NCBI GenBank assembly: GCA_029859485.1
Contig: JAOUDB010000218.1
Coordinates: 1-5,235 of the forward strand
DNA from: Desulfuromonadales bacterium
Lineage (GTDB): Bacteria > Desulfobacterota > Desulfuromonadia > Desulfuromonadales > BM103
Direction of reading: 5' to 3'
DNA length: 5,235 bases
A program made the translations under genes and the position numbers. The notes under the pieces are model-generated. The model saw nothing but the letters and a program-made list of their open reading frames with translations. It did no database searches and was not told the DNA's origin. This document shows, in pieces, positions 1-5,235 of this stretch (its first letter is position 1; each line of letters opens with the position of its first letter).

Positions 1-1268
1 CCGGTTATTATTTCCTGCTGCCCGTAGTCGTGCTGATGTGGTGCCTGGTGGTGGAAAGATTATCCCCATCGCTATCCGCTTTCTGGGCAACGGTACTGAT
101 GATCGTCATTCTGCTGACTCAGCGCCCGTTGAAAGGGTTCTTTCGCAAAGTGCAGGGCGAAGAGTTTGCATTCAAAGCCGGGATTGATGATTTGATTCAC
201 GGTAGTGTTGCAGGTGCTCGCAATATGATCGGTATTGGTGTCGCGACGGCTGCTGCTGGTATCATTGTTGGTACCGTGACTCTGACCGGCATCGGCCTGG
301 TCATGACTGAATTTGTCGAGTTCATCTCCGGCGGCAACTTGATGCTGATCCTGTTTTTTACGGCAATCATCAGCCTTATCCTTGGCATGGGTCTGCCGAC
401 AACTGCTAATTACATTGTTGTGTCGACCTTGATGGCTCCCGTTATCGTTAACCTGGCAGCTCAGAATGGTCTGATCGTCCCGTTGATCGCTGCTCACCTG
501 TTCGTCTTCTACTTTGGCATCCTCGCCGATGATACGCCGCCGGTCGGTTTGGCGGCATTTGCAGCGGCGGGGATATCAGGTGGTGATCCGATCCAGACAG
601 GTATTCAAGGGTTTATCTACGATATCCGCACAGCAGTACTGCCCTTTATGTTTATCTTCAATACCCAGTTGTTGATGATCGGTGTCGATCATTGGTATCA
701 TCTAATTTTTGTTGTTGTCGGAGCCATTCTTGCGATGCTTGCTTTTGCTGCCGGCACGCAGGGCTTTTTCCTGGTTAAGAGCCGGATGTGGGAGACTGCA
801 GCCTTGCTGCTTGTCGCACTGCTGCTGTTCCGTCCGGGTATCGTCTGGGACAGGGTTTTTCCTCCTCTTCACGAAGAGTCTCCAACCCAACTTGTGGAAT
901 GGGTTGATGATATGGATCCTGGTACCGCGCTCAGGATTAAACTCAAGGGTGAAAAGATGAGTGGCAAACCCTTTACCAAGACCATCATGTTGACGATGGG
1001 GGGTGAAGCGACAGGCGTTGAGAAGCTGGCTGGTGCTGGTTTCGAAATCCGGGATGAAGACGGTAAAATCTTCATCGACAATGTTATGTTCTCCAGTCCG
1101 GCAGAAAAGGCCGGGATTGACTTTGATCAGGAAATTTTGAATATCCAAGTGCCCGCCCATCGACTGCCGAAAGAACTGATGTATATCCCGGCAGGATTGC
1201 TCTATGCACTGATTTGGTTAATTCAGAACCGGCGCCGAAAACAAAAGTCTGTTACTGTTGCTACGTGA
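1..1268 (+). CDS. Fused TRAP transporter permease (4TM/12TM type) with C-terminal DUF3394-like region, 5' partial
   Basis: This is the membrane subunit of a tripartite ATP-independent periplasmic transporter, which uses an ion gradient to import a solute delivered by a periplasmic binding protein. The frame is open to the left edge (first full codon at 3), so the N-terminal part, including the small-subunit-like helices, is outside. The family signature GMGLPTTANYIV is encoded at about 381-416, followed by ADDTPPVGLAAFAAAGISGG (about 522-581), typical of the large (DctM) domain. Numbering from the Met codon at 30, hydrophobic segments lie near residues 15-30, 64-92, 102-122, 127-175, 200-217, 222-246 and 253-270. 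A soluble stretch follows (about 275-385), with a PDZ-like SSPAEKAGIDFD, then a last helix and a basic tail, as in DUF3394-bearing fused permeases. Such fused permeases usually work with TAXI-type binding proteins, some of which bind glutamate/glutamine; the substrate here is not readable. The usp gene follows after 86 bases. Confidence 0.93.
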   Translation, partial: GYYFLLPVVVLMWCLVVERLSPSLSAFWATVLMIVILLTQRPLKGFFRKVQGEEFAFKAGIDDLIHGSVAGARNMIGIGVATAAAGIIVGTVTLTGIGLVMTEFVEFISGGNLMLILFFTAIISLILGMGLPTTANYIVVSTLMAPVIVNLAAQNGLIVPLIAAHLFVFYFGILADDTPPVGLAAFAAAGISGGDPIQTGIQGFIYDIRTAVLPFMFIFNTQLLMIGVDHWYHLIFVVVGAILAMLAFAAGTQGFFLVKSRMWETAALLLVALLLFRPGIVWDRVFPPLHEESPTQLVEWVDDMDPGTALRIKLKGEKMSGKPFTKTIMLTMGGEATGVEKLAGAGFEIRDEDGKIFIDNVMFSSPAEKAGIDFDQEILNIQVPAHRLPKELMYIPAGLLYALIWLIQNRRRKQKSVTVAT

Positions 1269-1342
1269 ACAACTCTGCCTGTACTCTTTTAAGAGGTGTG
1301 TCTAAATGATGCCAGCAGAGAATATAACGAGATGAAGAACAT

Positions 1343-1349
1343 AAGGAGG
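1343..1349 (+). promoter_or_regulatory. Strong Shine-Dalgarno fixing a TTG start
   Basis: AAGGAGG lies five bases before the TTG at 1355. No ATG or GTG in this frame is placed near a comparable site, so this ribosome binding site is the reason for choosing TTG as the start of the universal stress protein. Confidence 0.85.
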
Positions 1350-1354
1350 CCGCT

Positions 1355-1846
1355 TTGAGCATAAAACTAGAAAAGATTCTGGTCGCTAAAGATTTGAGCA
1401 AAGAGTCTTCTAACGTGGTCCGCTATGCCTTGGAGTTGGCCCGTAGATTTCATGCACAGGTTTATGTGCTGCACGTTATGCCAACGGTCGATGCTTCAGT
1501 CCTGAATATGGTAGCTCTGACCATGGGAGCGGATAAGCTGGCAAAATTCAATGCGACAAACGAAGCAGATTTGGCAGAAAAAACACGCGAGCAGTTGCGT
1601 AACATCATTGCCAGTGAAACTGAACTGATGGAGGAAGAAATTGCTCACCCTCCGAAGGTAGAGGTTCATCATGGTGATGCGGCCCCGGTGATCCTCAGCG
1701 TCGCTGATCGTCTGGATGTCGATATGATTATTCTTGGCAGCCATAGCAAAGGCAAGCTGCATTACGCATTCTTGGGCAGTGTTGCAGAAAAGATTTTGCG
1801 TAAAACGCATCGGACTATTACGATTGTTCCCCCTGTAGACAGCTGA
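1355..1846 (+). CDS. Universal stress protein, UspA family, linked to TRAP transporter
   Basis: This 163-residue single-domain Usp fold protein has the usual family length, is cytoplasmic and is probably dimeric. The N-terminal strand KILVAKDLS (residues 7-15) leads into a helix, VVRYALELARRF. The strand VEVHHGD (102-108) and the core MIILGSHSKG (124-133) then lead to FLGSVAEKILRK. The nucleotide motif of ATP-binding members is G-x2-G-x9-G-S/T. Here it reads G128-SH-S131-x9-G141-S142, so the second glycine is serine, although G133 is nearby; ATP binding is plausible but not certain. The start is TTG, supported by an AAGGAGG site. Usp genes are known next to TRAP transporters: TeaD beside TeaABC in Halomonas binds ATP and modulates ectoine uptake. 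By analogy this protein may regulate the permease encoded just upstream, probably on the same transcript. That role is inferred from position. Confidence 0.93.
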   Translation: MSIKLEKILVAKDLSKESSNVVRYALELARRFHAQVYVLHVMPTVDASVLNMVALTMGADKLAKFNATNEADLAEKTREQLRNIIASETELMEEEIAHPPKVEVHHGDAAPVILSVADRLDVDMIILGSHSKGKLHYAFLGSVAEKILRKTHRTITIVPPVDS

Positions 1847-1877
1847 TTGTTTGCAAGAGACAGGATTATGATAAAAA

Positions 1878-1918
1878 CCGCCTCTGCTTCCTGCGGGGGC
1901 GGATATTTAATGCCCCCG
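1878..1918 (+). terminator. GC-rich hairpin region with two competing stems between usp and the lysE-family gene
   Basis: The 128-base gap between usp and the exporter gene contains a hairpin at 1878-1902 (ten pairs including two G-U on the + RNA, five-base loop TTCCT). Its right arm can instead pair downstream: CGGGGGC at 1894-1900 matches GCCCCCG at 1912-1918 around an eleven-base loop. The two foldings exclude each other. On the + strand no real T-run follows, only ATATTTAAT after the first stem. On the - strand five T's follow the stem, but the two wobble pairs become mismatches there. It may be an imperfect terminator for the TRAP-usp transcript, or a structure controlling read-through into the next gene. 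Confidence 0.5.
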
Positions 1919-1974
1919 GCTGCTTGTAAGTTGAACCCGTTGCTTTTAGTTTAAGGATAGGGATATCTCGTTTC

Positions 1975-2613
1975 ATGAACTATGATAGTTGGTTACTCTT
2001 TACTTCGATTGCACTCATCGCCACGATTACGCCGGGCCCGGCAATCCTGCTTGTGACAACCCACAGTGTTTCCTTTGGTACAAAGTATTCCATCGCGACC
2101 ATGGCCGGCAATGTGACTGGACTGTTCATTATGTCACTTTTGTCCGTGATGGGGCTGAGCGCAATAATCCTTCATTCTGTGCCGATTTTTTTACTGGTCA
2201 AAGGGGTTGGTGCCGGCTACCTGATTTTTTTAGGTGCGAAGCTTTGGAGCCGCGGTTTTGGCCTGGATGCAATTCGTTCGGCAGTAGAAGGTAACGAACA
2301 GTCACGTCCGAGGATCATTAAACTTTACTTCAACGGTTTGCTTGTGGCCCTCAGTAACCCCAAGGCGATTGCTTTCACTACAGCACTTTTCCCGCAGTTT
2401 ATTCATCCTGATTATCCTATGGCACAGCAGTTTTGTATCTTGATTGCCACTTTCATGTTCCTGTCATTTGTCTGTCTTCTGGCTTATGCTGTTATGGCTG
2501 CAGAGACGAAGAATCGTTCCACACGGATTAAGCTACCAGGTCTTATGAGTAAGGTTTTTGGCGCTGCGTTTATCGGCTCCGGTGTCTTTCTCGCCACAGC
2601 GACGCAGAAGTAA
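1975..2613 (+). CDS. LysE/RhtB-family amino-acid exporter
   Basis: This 212-residue inner-membrane protein has normal LysE/RhtB length and about six hydrophobic segments (near residues 5-28, 40-62, 66-88, 115-137, 150-175, 188-209). Family marks are TPGPA at 19-23 in the first helix, GYLIFLGAKLW at 81-91, a charged cytoplasmic loop at about 92-115, then the conserved NPKA (128-131) and FPQFI (139-143). Relatives export amino acids such as lysine, threonine, homoserine or leucine, usually to relieve excess; the substrate cannot be read from sequence. The ATG at 1975 is preceded by a modest AGGGA at 1959-1963, eleven bases away, and AAGGA further up at 1953. It stands alone between a hairpin region and a terminator and converges with the aminotransferase gene, so it may have its own promoter, though I see no convincing one. 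Confidence 0.92.
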   Translation: MNYDSWLLFTSIALIATITPGPAILLVTTHSVSFGTKYSIATMAGNVTGLFIMSLLSVMGLSAIILHSVPIFLLVKGVGAGYLIFLGAKLWSRGFGLDAIRSAVEGNEQSRPRIIKLYFNGLLVALSNPKAIAFTTALFPQFIHPDYPMAQQFCILIATFMFLSFVCLLAYAVMAAETKNRSTRIKLPGLMSKVFGAAFIGSGVFLATATQK

Positions 2614-2678
2614 TCAACTCTTCAGGTTGGTGTTGATTGAGAGCTTCATTGTGGGTGCACGGGAAAAGTTCTTACAAG

Positions 2679-2708
2679 CAAGCAGGGCACCCGAAGGTGG
2701 CCTGCTTG
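2679..2708. terminator. Bidirectional terminator hairpin between convergent genes
   Basis: The arms run 2679-2691 and 2696-2708 with loop CGAA. Eight pairs, one G-G mismatch and four further pairs form the stem. It sits 66 bases after the exporter stop and seven bases past the aminotransferase stop, so it can serve both transcripts. The following T content is moderate (GTGTTTATCATGTTTTCTT on +; a few T's further down on -). A weaker AT-rich stem, AATCAAC/GTTGATT at 2612-2638, lies just before it. Confidence 0.75.
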
Positions 2709-2714
2709 TGTTTA

Positions 2715-4025
2715 TCATGTTTTCTTAACCATCCATTCACAAAGTTTGTCTGTTGCCTCAATAACTTTAAAACAGCAATCCTCCGGAAAATTGTCGGGGA
2801 GTGGTTCGTGCATAGGGTAGCGCTCCGCACAGGCAAGAGCCTTGGCACCATCAAAGTCGACGAGAGCCATCCGGGCTGTCATTTCGTGGTCCGGTCGTCC
2901 GAATGCTGTGCCGGGCAGAATTGCTACACCCGTATCTTCCAGGATCTGCTCGCACATCTCAGTCGAAGTGTTTATTCCATGTAAGGGCAGCCGATCTTTT
3001 AAAGGCGAGAAATCAGGGAAAATGTAAAAGGCCCCCTGTGGAGGTGCGACAATTGCCCCGGCCTCTGTCAAGCGGAGACAAACTGCTGCACAGAGAGATT
3101 TCAGAATTCGTCGTGAGTGGCTCAGGTACTCTTCGATACGTGTCCCGCCACGGAAGGCCCTGACTGCTGCGTACTGAATCGGTGCACTGGTCGCAGTAAA
3201 GGTTTCGCTTGAGACCGCGGCCATCCCTTCAAGCAGCCAATCAAGCGCTGCCGGGAAGGCAAAGGTGCCCAGCCGCCAGCCGCCAGCACCACACCATTTA
3301 CTCAGGCCGCTGCTTATAATGGTTCCTTCCGGATAGTGTCGGGCTATCGAAACGTGTGCACCCTCGAAGTCGAGTTCTCCGTAAATCTCATCAGACAGAA
3401 TGATGATTTTATACGTTCTGGCCACCTCTGCAAGAGCTTTGAGTTCGCCATCGGTGTAGCTGCACCCCGTCGGATTGTTGGGGTAGTTGAGGATGACAAT
3501 TCGTGGTTTAGACGGATCTTTCTGGCAATGTTTATCCAACTCTTCAGGAGTCAGAAGCCAACGATTTTCACTACGGGTTGGCAGCCAGAAAACATGTCGG
3601 CCTATGATATGGGCCTGAGGGGCATAAGAAACCCAACTCGGCGTAGGAATGACCAGATCTCCGTAGTAGACCAACTGGAGGATGAACATGAGCTCCTTCG
3701 AGCCCGGGCCAACCAGAATGTTGTCGGGATTAAAGTTGAGGCCCTGAGTCCGCTGATAGTAGCCGGCAACCGCATGCTGCAGGGCCGGCAACCCACGCAC
3801 GGGCAGATAATCCTTCTGGTGTGCGTTGGCCTGGAGTTCTTCGACAACAGGCAGGGGCACAGGGAAGGGTGATTGCCCCAAACCCATTTTATAGATCTGG
3901 CGCCCTTCAGCTAAAAGCTGATTGCTACGTTCGTTGATGCCAAGGGTTGCTGAAACGGGTAATCCCCGCACGTTCAAGTTGACGTGTCTCTCAAAGTAGT
4001 CTGGTTTGTTCATCTGCTTTCTCAT
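2715..4025 (-). CDS. PLP-dependent class I/II aminotransferase, substrate unknown
   Basis: This fold-type I aminotransferase transfers an amino group between an amino acid and a 2-oxo acid with pyridoxal phosphate, in the cytoplasm. Counting from the ATG at 4025 (436 residues), GPGSKE at 106-111 binds the cofactor phosphate. NYPNNPTG (180-187) holds the conserved Asn, and SDEIY (211-215) holds the Asp and Tyr that contact the pyridine ring. SSGLSK ends at K243, the Schiff-base lysine, and GWRLG holds R251. R385 in TARMALVDF fits the substrate-carboxylate arginine. All catalytic residues are present, so the gene looks functional. The start is uncertain. GTG at 4040 has no ribosome binding site. 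ATG at 4025 has AAGGA only three bases ahead, and ATG at 4013 has it thirteen or more bases ahead; the protein pattern (MNKPDYF) slightly favours 4013. It follows a two-gene remnant and the GntR regulator, probably on one transcript, so its substrate is probably tied to that former pathway. Confidence 0.93.
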   Translation of the reverse strand: MRKQMNKPDYFERHVNLNVRGLPVSATLGINERSNQLLAEGRQIYKMGLGQSPFPVPLPVVEELQANAHQKDYLPVRGLPALQHAVAGYYQRTQGLNFNPDNILVGPGSKELMFILQLVYYGDLVIPTPSWVSYAPQAHIIGRHVFWLPTRSENRWLLTPEELDKHCQKDPSKPRIVILNYPNNPTGCSYTDGELKALAEVARTYKIIILSDEIYGELDFEGAHVSIARHYPEGTIISSGLSKWCGAGGWRLGTFAFPAALDWLLEGMAAVSSETFTATSAPIQYAAVRAFRGGTRIEEYLSHSRRILKSLCAAVCLRLTEAGAIVAPPQGAFYIFPDFSPLKDRLPLHGINTSTEMCEQILEDTGVAILPGTAFGRPDHEMTARMALVDFDGAKALACAERYPMHEPLPDNFPEDCCFKVIEATDKLCEWMVKKT

Positions 4026-4046
4026 ATTTCCTTGTCTCACCTGATG

Positions 4047-4181
4047 TTATATCGACAGGTACTTACGATGTTCAAGAGGGGTGACATGGGTTCGGTGTTC
4101 TTCCCAGTCGGCCATTTTAAGGCTGAGGTAGTTGTTAAAAATCGAGGGCCCCAGAAGCTCTTTGAGGAAGTCACTCGGTTC
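4047..4181 (-). pseudogene. C-terminal fragment of a glutamine-synthetase-family gene
   Basis: From about 4181 to the TAA at 4047-4049 this frame reads 44 residues containing LLGPSIFNNYLSLKMADW, then EEHRTHVTPLEHRKYLSI. The order LG..hF..hh..K..-W...R..V...E...YL is the typical C-terminal end of glutamine synthetases and relatives such as gamma-glutamylpolyamine synthetase (PuuA). A full family member is roughly 440 residues, so about nine tenths are missing, including all catalytic beta strands. There is no own start. The fragment begins where the KamA-like frame stops making sense, one frame away. Its stop lies 21 bases before the ATG at 4025 of the aminotransferase, normal operon spacing, so the ancestral gene was probably directly upstream of it. 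The family call comes from memory of the motif; the exact subfamily is open. Confidence 0.7.
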
Positions 4182-4432
4182 TCTTTCCAGGTCAGGTAGT
4201 CCTGCACGCCGAAACGATTTTCCGTCTCGCTCATCGAGGGGATGACCTGTTTTCGAATCGGGCATTTGGGGTCATCTCGATCCATAAGGGCTTCAACATA
4301 GGGGGTCGTCCCCCATGTGGTCTTCAGGTTTTCCAAAGCCTAGCGCTCTGAGTCAGACAGGTTGATAAACTGTTCAAGCTTTTCAATCGTGTTGACGCTG
4401 TCTCTCATCTGTTGCTGCCATTCTGTTTCCAT
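4175..4432 (-). pseudogene. N-terminal fragment of a KamA-family (lysine/glutamate 2,3-aminomutase-like) gene with in-frame TAG
   Basis: An ATG at 4432 with GAGAGG six bases ahead (4439-4444) opens 30 codons, METEWQQQMRD through LSDSER. A TAG at 4342-4340 interrupts, and the same frame resumes as ALENLKTTWGTTPYVEALMD, then RDDPKCPIRKQVIPS and DYLTWKENR (to 4175). The block TPY...hMD.DDP.CPIRKQ.IP is characteristic of the region just before the radical SAM core in lysine and glutamate 2,3-aminomutases, which move an amino group from C2 to C3. The CxxxCxxC cluster motif, SAM and PLP sites would come later and are absent. The frame passes into unrelated residues after WKENR, where a glutamine-synthetase-like tail begins in another frame. 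The gene is therefore dead through both a nonsense codon and truncation. The start lies 23 bases after the regulator stop, so it was the second gene of that operon. Whether it was the lysine or glutamate enzyme cannot be settled; the RKQ.IP and WKENR style leans to glutamate. Confidence 0.78.
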
Positions 4433-4455
4433 TGGTTGCCTCTCTCTTTTAGTCG

Positions 4456-5100
4456 TTATGATTCCTGTTCGATAATCTTGTCACCGGTTTCTATGTAGTG
4501 TTGGCGGATCAACTGTTCAAGCTTTACGGGGTCCTTATCACGAATAGTTGTGACGATTTTCAGGTGTCTGTCACGGATCTCTTCAGGTGTATAGACCTTG
4601 CCCCAGTGTTTATAAAAGAGCAGGTGTAGCTTGAGACTGAGCTGTTCCGTAAAAAGAACGATCTGAGCGTTTGTGCAGTGGCAGAACAGCTCTTCATGAA
4701 ATTCCTGACCGAGATCTATCAGTGCTTTATGCTCACCCTTTTCGGCAAACAATTTCATCTTATGTGCCATTTCTTCAAGGCGGCTAAGATCTTCCTCAGT
4801 AAAATTATTGATGCCTTGCATAACTGCGAAACCTTCGAGGACGCCGCGGGCCATGTAGCTTTCGATAATTTCTTTGGGGGAGAGTGATGCGACAAAATTG
4901 CCGACCTGTGGGCGGTACTCAAGAAGATCTCTTCTGACCATGTCGGCCAGAGCTTCACGGATCGGTGCGCGACTTATCCCAAGCTCTTTGGAAAGGTGAC
5001 TCTCAAGAATCTTTTCACCGGCACGGAAGCGATTCTCCCGTATGCCGTTATAAATATATCGGATAACGTAGTCTTTGTAGGTAGAGCGTTCTATGGGCAT
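4456..5100 (-). CDS. GntR-family transcriptional regulator, FadR subfamily (FCD domain)
   Basis: This 214-residue regulator is of typical length. A winged helix-turn-helix covers about residues 8-72: the GntR pattern runs from ILESHLSKELGISRAPIREAL (31-51), with recognition helix SRAPIREAL, to the wing QVGNFV (65-70). A helical FCD ligand-binding domain (about 76-210) follows. FCD proteins often bind a metal through Asp and three His. H135 (EFHEEL), H179 (RDRHLKI) and H201 (RQHYIE) fit, but the position four before H135, normally Asp in a DxxFH pattern, is Gly131, with D129 nearby. The ATG at 5100 has GAGGGAG six bases upstream (5107-5113). FadR-type regulators usually respond to organic acids or amino-acid-related ligands and repress neighbouring catabolic genes. 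Here a palindrome overlaps the gene's own -10, suggesting autorepression of the regulator-remnant-aminotransferase operon. Confidence 0.93.
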   Translation of the reverse strand: MPIERSTYKDYVIRYIYNGIRENRFRAGEKILESHLSKELGISRAPIREALADMVRRDLLEYRPQVGNFVASLSPKEIIESYMARGVLEGFAVMQGINNFTEEDLSRLEEMAHKMKLFAEKGEHKALIDLGQEFHEELFCHCTNAQIVLFTEQLSLKLHLLFYKHWGKVYTPEEIRDRHLKIVTTIRDKDPVKLEQLIRQHYIETGDKIIEQES

Positions 5101-5132
5101 TCTTGTCTCCCTCTTCCCAATGTCGTCTGTCG

Positions 5133-5144
5133 AATGTCGACATT
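5133..5144. promoter_or_regulatory. Perfect 12-base palindrome, probable GntR operator
   Basis: AATGTCGACATT is fully self-complementary and sits 32 bases before the regulator start, overlapping the predicted -10 by three bases. FadR-subfamily operators commonly have a TxGTxxxACxA-type core, which TGTCGACA resembles. The half-site AATGTCG recurs at 5119-5125 and a shorter TGTCG at 5128-5132, in direct orientation, which may be secondary contacts. Binding by the adjacent regulator is inferred. Confidence 0.6.
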
Positions 5145-5169
5145 ATGCGTGGGTGAGCAAATATTGCAA
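5142..5169 (-). promoter_or_regulatory. Sigma-70-like promoter for the GntR operon
   Basis: On the - strand, TTGCAA (5169-5164; four of six to consensus) and CATAAT (5147-5142; five of six) are separated by 16 bases. Transcription would start near 5135, inside the palindrome, giving a leader of about 35 bases before the regulator ATG. The promoter lies just downstream of a terminator, as expected for the start of a new unit. Confidence 0.55.
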
Positions 5170-5175
5170 TAAAAA

Positions 5176-5208
5176 AGCGCCAGAAGCCAGAGTAGATTTT
5201 CTGACGCT
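5176..5208 (-). terminator. Rho-independent terminator of a - strand gene beyond the right edge
   Basis: Read on the - strand, AGCGTCAGAA (5208-5199) pairs with TTCTGGCGCT (5185-5176), ten pairs with one G-U, and is followed by a run of T (5176-5171, then ATT). A T-run at 5210-5215 also follows it on the + strand, where one pair becomes a C-A mismatch, so it may work both ways. The gene it ends is outside the window to the right, or the + strand side is simply insulated. Confidence 0.8.
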
Positions 5209-5235
5209 ATTTTTTGAAAGTTACCAGGTCAAGCG

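Noticed and set aside
702..1160. Long open frame on the - strand inside the TRAP permease
   Set aside because: It lies wholly within a clearly recognised gene on the other strand, and its translation shows no family features; similar shadows occur under the usp, aminotransferase and regulator genes.
1273..1320. Possible stem CTCTGC/GCAGAG and short palindrome CTCTTTTAAGAG between the TRAP permease and usp genes
   Set aside because: The stems are short, without a T-run, and lie within a gap that should be transcribed through; this is within chance expectation.
1307..1334. Nine-codon reading frame (ATG ATG ... TGA) just before the universal stress protein gene
   Set aside because: It is very short, has only a weak AGAGG ahead at poor spacing, and shows no regulatory codon pattern, so there is no support for a leader peptide.
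1931..1967. Candidate promoter for the exporter gene (TTGAAC or TTGCTT boxes)
   Set aside because: No -10 of acceptable quality at proper spacing; the boxes overlap the ribosome binding site region.
3336..3872. 178-codon + strand frame opposite the aminotransferase
   Set aside because: It is antisense to conserved catalytic regions of the aminotransferase, with no ribosome binding site or recognisable domain.
4038..4040. GTG at 4040 as the aminotransferase start
   Set aside because: No ribosome binding site precedes it, and the extra residues (MRQGN) look unlike a protein N-terminus of this family.
4340..4342. TAG as a pyrrolysine codon
   Set aside because: The gene is also truncated and frameshifted downstream, and nothing pyl-related is in the window; a nonsense mutation is simpler.

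Overview
The window comes from a bacterial chromosome of intermediate base composition. Gene types (a fused TRAP permease with a C-terminal DUF3394-like region, a linked UspA protein, a FadR-type GntR regulator, a lysine-2,3-aminomutase-family remnant) and protein style suggest a deltaproteobacterium, perhaps Desulfuromonadales-like. That placement is an impression; no rRNA or other marker is present.

Layout, left to right. The + strand carries the 3' part of a fused 4TM/12TM TRAP transporter permease (1-1268), a complete universal stress protein with a TTG start (1355-1846), a GC-rich hairpin region with two mutually exclusive foldings (1878-1918), and a LysE/RhtB-type amino-acid exporter (1975-2613). 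A terminator hairpin (2679-2708) lies between the convergent transcripts. The - strand, read right to left, carries a FadR-family GntR regulator (5100-4456) with its own promoter and an overlapping perfect palindrome, then a short wreck of two genes (4432-4047), then an intact class I/II PLP-dependent aminotransferase (about 4025-2715). A terminator at the right edge (5176-5208) closes a - strand unit lying outside the window.

The most informative part is the wreck. Its first 86 codons read as the N-terminal region of a KamA-family (lysine/glutamate 2,3-aminomutase-like) protein, with a good ribosome binding site but an in-frame TAG at codon 31. The reading then jumps frame directly into about 44 residues resembling the C-terminal end of a glutamine-synthetase-family protein. 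The radical SAM core of one gene and nearly all of the other are missing, so a deletion probably joined two neighbouring genes. The ancestral operon was probably regulator - aminomutase - glutamine synthetase homologue - aminotransferase.

Together with the TRAP importer and the amino-acid exporter, this suggests a locus for uptake, modification and export of an amino acid, possibly glutamate-related and possibly once making a beta-amino acid. The pathway is inference; the broken reading frames are directly visible.
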